Source: Enchytraeus crypticus
Taxonomy: Eukaryota; Annelida; Clitellata; Enchytraeida; Enchytraeidae
NCBI GenBank assembly: GCA_905160935.1
Contig: CAJHZI010000564.1
Location: 678,501 to 742,500 of the forward strand
Reading direction: 5' to 3'
DNA: 64,000 bases
Shown here: piece by piece, positions 47,320 to 59,300 of the stretch
Layout of the letters: each line of letters begins with the position of its first letter
How positions within the stretch are numbered: the stretch's first letter is position 1
Notes under the pieces: model-generated
Databases searched by the model: none
What the model was told of the DNA's origin: nothing
The model's input: only the letters and a program-made list of their open reading frames with translations
Program-made: the position numbers and the translations under genes

Positions 47320-50300
47320 TTATCGCCTCCATCTGCAAATAGAAAACAAATAAATAACTACGTAATACGTTACATAATGGAACTATAAATTTCAGTTTCA
47401 TTTCAAACGTCTAGTGCTAAAAAGCTTTAATATGTATGCTGCTGGTACAGCGAACAAAAAGATAGCTGAACTGTTGAGTGACATGTATTGCAAAAAATTA
47501 ATGCATGAAAGTTAAACAGTATGCAAAACGTTTTCTATGACATCACACACAGTTACTCTCATCGCTACTGGCTGGAGCCAGTGGCGATGTCGATAAGATA
47601 TTCGACCGCGGATCAGTATGTGCAGGGTTCAAATCCTGGCTCGCCCGCCACAGACATCGCTTTCAAGTTAGTACTTTTTCCAATTGGCACCGGTGTTATA
47701 ATCTCAATGTCTCTCCCACGTTTCATAGGTAGGCGGTTCGAATACCAAAGCTAACCTATCGCTAAATATATTCATCCGCGTCTACTAAAAGGATCACAAA
47801 GTTCATCAAAGTTAATTTTTAAAATCATATCCAAGTTTGTCAGTTCGTCATCTACTACATAATAGCTCCAGTTATTATGTAAGTCTTGATCTTATTCTTT
47901 GCTTATGCGCATTAAATCAGGATTAAACCAACAGTTAATGAGCGAATTCATGAGCTCAGTCGCCAACATCTAAATAATTTCAGAAAACTGCTGCAGCTCG
48001 CTACTAAGTACATGACATGTTTAAGAAGTTAATTAATTAATTATTTAATGACTTTAGTTGCAAATTAGTGTTGCATGACGAGCAATAATTCATTAACTAA
48101 TTAATGAGAATCTCATGTACATCGCAAACATTGTGCCAAAGGACTAAATCTTACATCAAAGGAAGAGTCAAAGTTCACTTTTGGGCCAAGTGGAACCAAT
48201 ACAAGGTTGAATTCAAGACCAGCTTATTTAATTCTACACTCTCATTTAATTTTCTATAAGTTTATATATTTAATAGGTTCACATACATTTTCAGTACTTT
48301 ATCTTTTCCACCGCTGGCTACCCTTTGACCATCAGGGCTCCAATCTACTGCATAGACCTGCCACACGAAACAAGTGTAATACAAGCTCAATTTACAAAAT
48401 ATGTATAAAAAAAGATTTTTGAATATACTGGGTATTACATAGGATAACACTGATATGAATGCAAATCAATAACAAACTGAATTTAGAGTTTGCAGAAAAA
48501 TTACAATACATGCTGCTGCTTCTTCCAATAACATTTGAAGGCATAGACAAATACACATCAGTGACTAAATACTTGAAGAATACACAGAATGAGTCAGTTT
48601 TATTGTATTCGCACCTCGTCAGCATGCCCTGGTAAATCATTGAGTAGTTTCTTAGTTTTGATGTCCCAGACTTTCACAGTAGAATCTGCACTTGAACTAC
48701 ACAACAGTCTGCTGTCAGCCGACCACGCCACTTCATACACTCTCTGTATGTGACCTCTCAACGTCGCTATAAACCTACAGAAAATGTGATACATTTATCA
48801 ATATTTATCAGATAAACATTTATACCCCGCGTTGTGTCCGCGACAGCTGAATAAATAATATTCTAACATTAATTATAATATTCTAACTGAAGAATAGACC
48901 AACCAATAACTCTGTGTCGTAAGAGGCGACTAAGCAAGAACTGAGAAGGAAAAGAAACCACCTCAGAAGCCATACTATATCCTAGCTATAGTCTACATGT
49001 GTGGGTAAGGCACGGCCTTTGTTGAAGGAATTCACTAGATCGATGAAGTCCTCTATAAGAAAGTCAAAGCAGTATGCGACTAGAAATATAAACGTTGGAC
49101 CTGCCACTTTGTTTAACCTGGAATTTCACCCAGGTTTAACGAAGCATTATGCCAGTCACATATCGGAAAAGTGTATCAGACTGTTGATTGATAGGCGCAA
49201 GGTTCAAATTCAGAGCTTGCCACGACATCCACAAGCTTTCAAGATACTAAATTGACACAAACTTGATTTTAGCTTTTTTCATACACAAATAATTAAAATA
49301 AGCTAACGCGAATGTGCAAGATATGTCTTTTAATGCTACAAACTTTCCATCTAATGAGTTCCAGAGTTTGACGGATTTATCGAAGGAGGCACTGGCGATG
49401 AGCCGCCCATCAGGTGAGAACTGGACCTGAATGACTGTCTGCTGATGACCAGTCAGACGTGACACTGGCTTCTTGTCACGTGACGGGTCCCACAGGAACA
49501 TTGTGTGGTCATCTGAACAAGAGACCAGTCGCTCTGGTCTTACCGCCTGAAGCAATCAATCAGTCAATTAATCAAATAATTACTCAATCAACATCAATCA
49601 GTCAGCTAATTAATTAACGCCAGTCTAGCAAAAAAGCACGTAGACGCAAACCCCGCAACATAAAAGTTGCCTAATAATCAGAGTAAAGAGAAAGATTCTC
49701 TAAAACAATGGATGACTTTTAAATAAACAGACAAGATTAAGGTACAGCAGGTAATAGAAGGGATTTGAATTTCTTAAAACTTTAAAGTCTTGTTCATATC
49801 TGAGACATTTTAGAAAATATTTTCTCTTCTCAGTCAGCAAATAGACCTGATAATTTTTTAACTGAAACGAATAAAGCTGTTTTTGGTAAATGTATCATGA
49901 ATCATAATATAGTCCGGTTTGTGATGGCTATTTTACTGGTGCTTCTCGTAAATAAAATTTAAAATTCACAAAATATTTGTTCGCGAAATTTCAAATGAAA
50001 TACATACAACGACAGAATTGTATCTTTCTAGAGCAGCTTTAGCAACCTCTTCTTCTACAAAACAAAAATTAACACCAACAAAAATAATATACATAATATT
50101 TCATAGACCATTAAATTACATGTTGTGTGCAAGCATATACGAGTATATATATCTAATATAGTGAGCCAATTTTGTCTTTCTGAAGTAACTCGGAGCTTCA
50201 TAACGTCGTATTTATAATTCTTTAATTGTTACACTAATTACAGCTCTGTCATTTGTTCAGCATCAACTTAAATATTATGCATATATATTGAAATTTTACA

Positions 50301-53300
50301 GCATCGTCATAACGCTAAATACATCTCCCTCATTTATCGTCTCTATGTTTCTGGCGATAGACCCCCTATATTTTTCCCTTTTTTCTCAATATCATATTTT
50401 TCAGTTTTAAAAATTAAGCATTAAATAGAGAGTTTTTATTACTTATTAATATCCTATGACCGATTCTATTCAATTGTAAGCCTATATTGACAAATGGTAG
50501 GCCTTTATTGAAAACAACTTTTTGATATATAAAAAAATTTTTTACATTGATTTATTGGGTGGTATGCTACATTCGCAGAACGCTGCCTTATTATTGAGAA
50601 GTTAGAATTTAAATGCAGTTTAATTAACATTGACCATTTTTCCTATATGTGTGCATTTTTTCACACGAGGATATTCTAGGGATAATATAAAATATAAATA
50701 TGTCTTTACTACACTTTTTCAATAACATAGTATATACTCTAGTAAGTTTTCTTGCATGTTACTTAAATATTATTAACTGCATTCGTAAATCATGCAGTTA
50801 ATGGTAGGCCAAGAGATCCATTTCATAATTTTACAGGAATAATATTAAGATGAAGATACTTTTTTCACAATACCAAATATACAAATTACATGCACATTTT
50901 CAAAAAGGTATTCCTAAATTACAAATTCTAAAACTGATGAGCACTGTTAGTTTTTTCACTGTTAGTTTTCAGGTCATAAAAAATGGAAAATAATTTATTC
51001 AGAAAATTATAATATAGTAAAGAAATTAGAAATACGATAAATTAAGTAAGTAAATGCAGAATTAGAGTAACTAATTATAATTTGTGATTGCAACAATAAC
51101 TTGAACAACATATACCCGTTCATTACCGTGCAAAACAAATTTTGCAAAAATTAAATTGCAAAAAAAAGAAAGAAACTTTTGTAACATTTAAAAGTCAACT
51201 AACAAACAGAATGTCACATATAAAATTTCTGCCAGCGTTTTCAACATGACAAATTAGTATGAACTATGGAAGCATTGGAAAATATATCTGAAAGAAATAT
51301 CTGTCAGCTTATTTTTTTAACAAAAACCTGTTAATGCATCATAACTATAAACAATCAAAGCACTGGAAAATAAAATTTCATTAAGAAATATCTGCCAGCT
51401 TATTTAACAAAAACTTTCTAATGCAAAATAAGTAGCCTATCAATGATCGAAGCACTACAAAAAAATTTCAGAAAGAAATATCTGCCAGCTTATTTCAGAA
51501 AAACTTGCTAATACAAAATAAGTATCAATGATCGAAGCACTGAAAAATAAAATTTCAGAAAGAAATATCTGCCAGCTAAGACAATAAACCTGTTAAAGCA
51601 TGATCAGTATGAACGACTGAAGCATTGGCGGGATCATATGCTCCTGTCCTCATCACATAGTCTGTATTTAGAGCAAGATAGTTAGCCCAATGGCCGTGAC
51701 CTTCAAGAGTTCTGCATAGTACACCCTAAACATCAAATCAAAGTTACAAAAGCAATATATCAGAGTTATTAGAGGTACCAGAGTTAACTTTCAATGCAAG
51801 AGCTAGCAAGCAATACCGTACAACAAAACGAAAAATCGCACAGAAAATGATAAATATAAAGTTACGCATGAGGACTCCTCCAACAGTAACATATAGTATA
51901 ACAGTTCAGATCTAAGAAAGATTAAGTATACATACCATTTAATACATTCAGCTAAAGCAGTGCACAGTTAAGTGCAAACAAACCTTTATTATCTCTTTAA
52001 TTTTAAGTGGATTTTTAATACAATTCTAACCAAAGTTAGACCAACGTCAGAAAGGGCATTCGGCTGGTGAACGCCCAGGCTCCAGAAATTGCTACAAAAA
52101 TTTAAATGAATGAAATGGTATGGGCATATTGCGATTGGTGTGGGAATGAGAGGATTGAAGAAGGTATATTAGCATATCGACCCCGATTTAAACTGAGATT
52201 CTAGGGAAGATGACTAAATAAAGTTCTACCTCGGTCTGTCTAGAGAAGTTTCTATTTCCTTTCATTCTTCCTTCTACGATCTCTTAACTATCCCCCAATG
52301 TGTCCTACCCAGATCTTCTTCCTATTTCTTAATGCATTTATCAACTGTCTGCCTGCACCAACTTTCTCATACTTTTATATAAAAAAGTTAAAACCATAAA
52401 TATTACACTCGCTGACACTATGAGTCAAAATTCATCGTACTTTTTCATCAGATCACTCGCTTACAGGCTAACATCTCAAAAATTCATTTTCAGAAAATAC
52501 AAAATTAAATTATATCAAATTCATTTTCAGGCAAACAATACAAAGAATTTAATCAATTCACGCACATCATCTGGCCTCCAGACTTTGATGGTTCTATCCT
52601 GTGAGGAAGAATATACAAGATTCTCTCCGCTCCATCTCAAACACGTCACAGACTGCATGTGACTGGAGAGAGTTCGCACCGCCTGGCCAAGAACTGTGTC
52701 CCAGATCTTTATTGTTGTATCCTGTGGTAGTAACAATACGATAATTGATAAAATTGTAAATACTATACAGTATAGATCATTCATGAATTACTAAAGTTCA
52801 GATTAGTTTTATTTCCGAAGAAATAGTTAAATATGATCATAGCTTTAAAATCATTTAAAGAGATATCGTTAGTTAACTTTAGTTGTCTGAATATTAATAG
52901 AAAACTTTACAGTTAATGATGCGTTTATTAATAGTTTACTTTCAAACAATTAATTATACAATCATCATCATCATCATCATCATCGTCGTCATCATCATCT
53001 TCTCTTGAATTCCAGTCTAACTAGAGTAAAATATCGAAGAATAATACAATGTAATTGTATAATCTAAGCTGTTGTAACTTCTAATAACTTAGTAACTTAA
53101 TAATATAATCAGTACTTAACAACAACATTTCATGCAAATCCTCCTTTCAATCTACGATTTAATTAAATTTCACGTCATTCAATTGAACCATTAATTAAAA
53201 CCCTTCCAGCACATAAATAATAGATAATTTACATATGTAGCAAAAGCCTAAAACAGACCTTTGAGGCACTGGCCAATAGCCTATTTGATCCATCCCTGTT

Positions 53301-56300
53301 AAATAAATTATGCAATCAACATTATAGCATCTACAGCTATAATTTTTTAATGAATTACTAGTCAGCATATAACAGAAAAATATAAATGTAATATTAATCT
53401 TAAATTGTAAACCAAATATTTGTCATAGTTCAGCTTCACAAATACACAATAATTATATACCATCATCAAAACCACAGTAGTACATTTGCGTTTAAGAAAT
53501 TTAATACAGCAACAAAAGCTTAGATATCCTGACCTATATTTAATCAAGTAAGAATATAACAATAATTTCAAATGTAGTGTCATACGTACTCTAGGCTTGT
53601 TAATAAGCAATCCATATTTCGCTTTAAAAGTACTAAACCACCAGCATAATCATATATTATGATGACGCTCATATATACGATTATAATAAGCTGAGCAGGA
53701 GGCTTGTTGACAAGCTGTTTGACTGCAGATCAGTGGGTGAAGGGTTCAAATCCAGTGCTCTACCGTCACTGACAAGCTATCGAGCAGGATGACGTTAAAC
53801 TGACCATAGGTTTTTATTCTCTATTCATTATGCACTGTACTGAACCATGTCCCGCCTACCTCTCACAGTGCCTTCCTGAAACTATATTAAACATGAACCC
53901 GGCATAGGTCGTTTGTTCTTGTTTAAAGAATTAATACAAGACAAAGCTGTACGTACAAATGCAGTGGCTTCCAGCACAGTCCCATTATCCACTGCCTATG
54001 TCCTGTCAGAGTTTTCCCGATTTGCTTACCGGTTTTTGGATCCCAAATCTTGATCTGTTTTATAAAATAAATTAAGTATAACACTCGACATTTGATACTA
54101 AATAAATGAAATCAATTTCACAATTAATAAATAATTATTCAAATAAATTATAACAAATAAATTAAATAAATTACTAAACTTAATAGATCAATTCATTAAT
54201 AAAATAAAAATTATGAAATCTCTGGCAACAGCCTTTACTAAAATGTACTTTATAGATAAGCCAGTGGCATCATTAGTACGGTTTTTAACTGTATATCCAT
54301 AAGCACCAAGCAGTTCAAAAACATATTTTAACTTATAGATCAACAAGAATTCTAGGTAAGTAATTGTAATAACTAATTTATTAATAACAGAGCATTTAAA
54401 ACCTCTCAGCTCAAAATGTGCTTACAAAAATTCTTTTTAAAAGAGGTCGTGAGGTAAAATTTTCACGAAGGGTGAAGTTTGTTCATGCTGTGTGGAGTGA
54501 CCATCCATCATGTTTTCCACTATCTTCCAGATACACACATGTAGCTTTCAAGGAATAAAAAAAAGTATTTACTTAAGAATAATAAATCAATATGCTACTC
54601 AGAATGATAACTCCATTGCTAAAAAATTATACTAATTTTGGATTTATTTTGAAGCAATATTGCCCTAGATTGAATTATAATTAATGGTTAATCCTAGGTA
54701 AGAGAACACTTTTTAGTTCATTTTGGTTTAGTTAAAGGCTAATCTGTATTTTGAAAATACTGTTATTCTTTTCATAATTATTTCTCAATTCTTGTTCTGT
54801 TCTTACTGCCATGTATTTTGGTGAATAAAGATTATACATAATTATACATGATTATACATTATATATATAATTGTAATATTAGCTTACTGTTTATGTTCTA
54901 CAGAATTGCAAAAAAATGTTTCACTAACTTCGCCGGCCTTACAACCAGAAGCCAGTTTGTTGCCATTAGGTGACCATACAACACAGAGTACATGACCTTT
55001 ATGACCTAAATGAAAAACCAATCGCATACACAAAATATCTCATTCTGAAAGTCTTAACATTTCTAATACAAAATTTACTACAAAAGGAATTTAAATACGC
55101 TAGATACCATAGTTAGAATTCTTTCGATTAAATCTTTTTTTTCATTTCCAGATTTTCAAGAAATGTCTAATAGTCAATAATTTAATAGACAAACCAAGAG
55201 ACTAAACTGACTACTGATTTAAAGTTTAAAAGTTGACTGAGGCTGAGATCAGAGATACTCATAAAACCTACCTACATAAAGGTCTACCAGCATAAAGGTC
55301 TACCTTCATACAGGCCTACCTTCATAAAGGCCTATCTTCATAAAGGTCCACATTCGTAAAGGCCTACCTTCATAAGGTCTACCTTCATAAAGGCCTACCT
55401 TCACAAAGGCCTACCTTCATAAAGGCTTACCTTCACAAGTGTACTGAGGGGTCTCCGTGTTGATATCCCAGAACCTGACCGTCCTATCTCCCGACCCACT
55501 CGCGAGGTACCTACAACATATCAAGTCATACTAATTCAACGCAACAAGAAGCTTTATTGACCATACCATCCCCTGAACCATCCATTAGCTACAATGTATC
55601 AAGTCAAACTAATGCAACTACAGAAAAAGTGCTAACAAAAACAGAAAATTTAAAGATACAGAAAAGATTCCACACTAGAAGGTGATATCAGGGTCGTTTC
55701 AGGTGGCATATGAAACAACTGTAAGCAGTTGTACCAAAATGAACTTATATTGCATAAAGCAAAATACAAATTAATATAACATTCCACAAGCAATCCATTC
55801 ACTAATACCACACACACGTATATATAAAATAATAGAAAGCAATAAAAAAATAATAAAACAATAGCATTTAATAATATGCAGATAATAGCAGTAAGACTTA
55901 CACAGCCGTACATAAAATACCCCAGAAATTACTACTTAAATGTAATTAGCTAGGTAAATTAGCAATCCAATATTACATCAATCATGCAGTAAGGTGTAAT
56001 AAGGCAATATCTAAACAAACATACCACAATGGGCATATTTAACAAAACATGTTAAATAATTATAATAGTAAGCATTTGATTAAAACTCATTTTATTGTCA
56101 GAGAACAAAATAACAGAAAGCTACATGCACGAGTCTCAAAGTCAACCGCATCCTAACATTTTCGGGGAATCAAAACTACACGAAGTTAAATATAATTATT
56201 AGCATGCTAATTGGTCATTCAATTGAACATTCTTGAAATAAGAGTCAGTAAATACTGAAAATGACAATAAATTTATAAGACAAATGTAAATATGATATGG

Positions 56301-59300
56301 AAGATTAAAATTATTAAATCCAGAATTACTCATTTTGATTTGCATCATATGACAAATTCCTACATCTTAAACTAAATGAAATAAGTAACATACGATTTAC
56401 ATATTATACTTGTATATTGATAATTTTTTTAAATTTTAATCATAAATATAATTTTTATTTTAATCATAGAACACTCATAATCATAGCTACCAGGTTGATC
56501 ACCTCACATTTTATTACAGATTATACAAGAAGAAACCGTTTATATATGTTTTTAACTGTTTATAATTTATACTTTAATTAACTATTCCACACTGCGAAGA
56601 CTCTAGGCAATTACATTTCTATTATTACTACAGCAATCAAACCTTATATGATACATATTATGTTACAAATAATCATTTATAAATATATTAGAGAACAGTA
56701 TATGACATGACTACCAGGAACAGAATTATGAATTTTGGCAGAATTCTCATTCTTAAACTAATTGACGTAAGGAATGTAGTATCTGTAGATCATCCACTTG
56801 ATCACAAATATTATTTTAATCATCGAATACTGCCAACCTGACCAAGCTTCATATATTACATCATTAACCCAGGACAACAGCTGAGTTTTTAATACAATAC
56901 TAATAAATAAATTCATTTTATTCTTCTATATGCAATAATTATAATAAACATTGCCGATTAATTACAAGGTAGCTGTAATTAATCTTTACAGGGTAACCAC
57001 TCTCCAGACCACAACAAATTCCCTGACTTTTCCAGTGTACCTCGGCATTTCGTTACCATCGCAGTATCGATTTCTATGTTGGAAAACAGTGTCAGAAATG
57101 ATTTCTAAAAACATGCACTTTGCTACTTTATTTTACACAGATCTACAGTGTATAAAATTACGCTTGTTTAACATTTTTTAAGTGTTGCCATTACTTTCTG
57201 ATTACTTGTTACCCATTACAAACACATAGCCTATAATAGAGGTTTAATGACTGCTTCCTATGCAATTTTGCCAACAATTGGCGTCTTAGTGTTTGAACTT
57301 TTCATACTAAAAATGTTAACAATGCCAAAATTCTATTTTCCCTGACTTTTTCCATTTTCCCTGACATTTCACTGACCACTTTCAAATTCCCTGACTTTTC
57401 CAGGTTTTCCCTGTTTTCCAGAAGAGTGGTCGCCCTATCTTTAATAATGAATTGTAGCTGTTGTTTAATCACAGAATAAAGAAATGGCAATGTTGGGATC
57501 AACGCATACAACAACAGAAAGCTGCTTGTCAAACACATAACAGACTGTGAGTAGGAATACGGATCTGTCACTAGACAACAAAAGACAAAAGAGAAAGCTG
57601 ATCTTATTTTCGTAACATAACAGAACAACAATTAGAGTACTACTGTCATCCATAGCAACATCAAGCAGAGACACCAATCCATGCTTGTGAGCAAAATGAA
57701 AGTCCAAAACAGACCAAATGTCAAAATCCAAAATACCAAAATTTTTAGTACGTATCTCTGGAAATGCTGCAGGTAATCTAGGTCAGTACATAATGGGAAA
57801 TAGGTCACTTACCGTCCACTAGGACTGAACTGGATTGCTAGGATAGGCTCCGCGTGACCTGCAATGGAACTGGAGCAGCGAGTGACAGCTCTGACGCGGA
57901 ACACGGCCTGGGGCTGATAAACTATTTCCACCACTGACTCACAGCTCTCCAGCGTCTCCTTGTCCAAAGTCTCAGCCAAACCACTAATGATCTCCTTCTC
58001 GTTGATAAAGAATGAATACAGCTGACTCTCTTCCTGCAGAAAATTACATATATGCTTAAGTTACATATAGAATTTATCATATATGCACAGAATCTCCATA
58101 TCTCTCTCTTTGTGGTAGTGGCAGGTTCATGGTATATAACGCCTTCACCCTTCTCTGACTTCCGTTTTCCTCTTCATTTCTACATAAGAGTGGATCTTTA
58201 AATCATCTAACATGCCTAATCTCGGTGTGTCTCTGTTTCTCTTTTCTTCCATTATACTTTCTATGACCTCCTTTAGTAAACTGTCTCCCCTCAGAATGTA
58301 TCGTCTAAATTCACATAATATATTTTATAAAATTATATAATTTTGATAAGTGTCATCAATCTTCAAAGTTATTTGTAAAAAGTTAGGAGAAAAACTCATC
58401 ACAAATATTTCAGGATTATTAGAAACATGTTCAAGCATCATTTATAACAAAGAAAATTGAGAAATTTTTTTGTCCCACACGACCAAATTTCAGGTCAAAA
58501 ATTTGATTTCTTTGAAAATATTTAATAATATTCATGTAGCTTTCAGTTCGTTATACCGTTTAGAAAGCCCAGTGAATTTGCTAAAGAATGACATCACAAA
58601 CAAATTTCTAGGTAAAATAGTTTTCAAGTTAGACAAGTTTGAATATGATGGGTCTCTGCATTGAATGCCACACCACTACGAATAAAGGAATAACAAAAAT
58701 GAAATTGAAAAAGAATGAAAAAGTGAGATGGAACTAAAATGTAGAATTGCACAGAAATATGAGGCATCCGGAAATAGGAAAAATTCCTAATGTTCAAAAG
58801 ATATTAGGAGGAACACAAAGATATCGATTAAGAAAACAATGGTGACGATGACATTCCTGAATGGATGCGAAAGCTGGACATAAAGAAGATGTAAGAAATC
58901 GAGAATTAGTGGAATGTGGCTATGGAGAAACATAGAAAAGATTAGATGGACACACAAAATTACAAATTATGAAGTTCTTGAGATGATGAGTCTGTACAGA
59001 AAGACAGTTAGTAGATGTGATAAAATATAGAAAGTTGGATTGGACATATTATATAAGTAAGATGGGTTAGAGTCAATTTTTATCACCCGATAATATATTT
59101 GGTAATAGAAATTGATTGTAACCTTACTCTCCACAAAGCAAATCCAACGTTTTTAGTACTTCCAATAGTTTTTGGTTTACTGATACATTTACTGTTATAC
59201 GCTTATACAGATATCACTTTTGATAAATCTCCAAAGGTTTAGCATTTTCGAGAATATATTATAACTACCTTTCTTTTATCAATTAACACATTATAGCTGC

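Noticed and set aside
48262-48357. NLE1 ending at the stop 48,262 (tail MYVNLLNI)
   Set aside because: A strong donor (AAAAT|GTATGT) lies inside, and splicing to 47,332 restores the family's IWRR ending exactly.
57465-57731. Minus-strand open frames of 88 and 109 codons near NLE1 exon 3
   Set aside because: Upstream of the exon 3 acceptor sits a LINE 3'-end fragment and a hAT-like MITE; the frames are chance openings in repeats.
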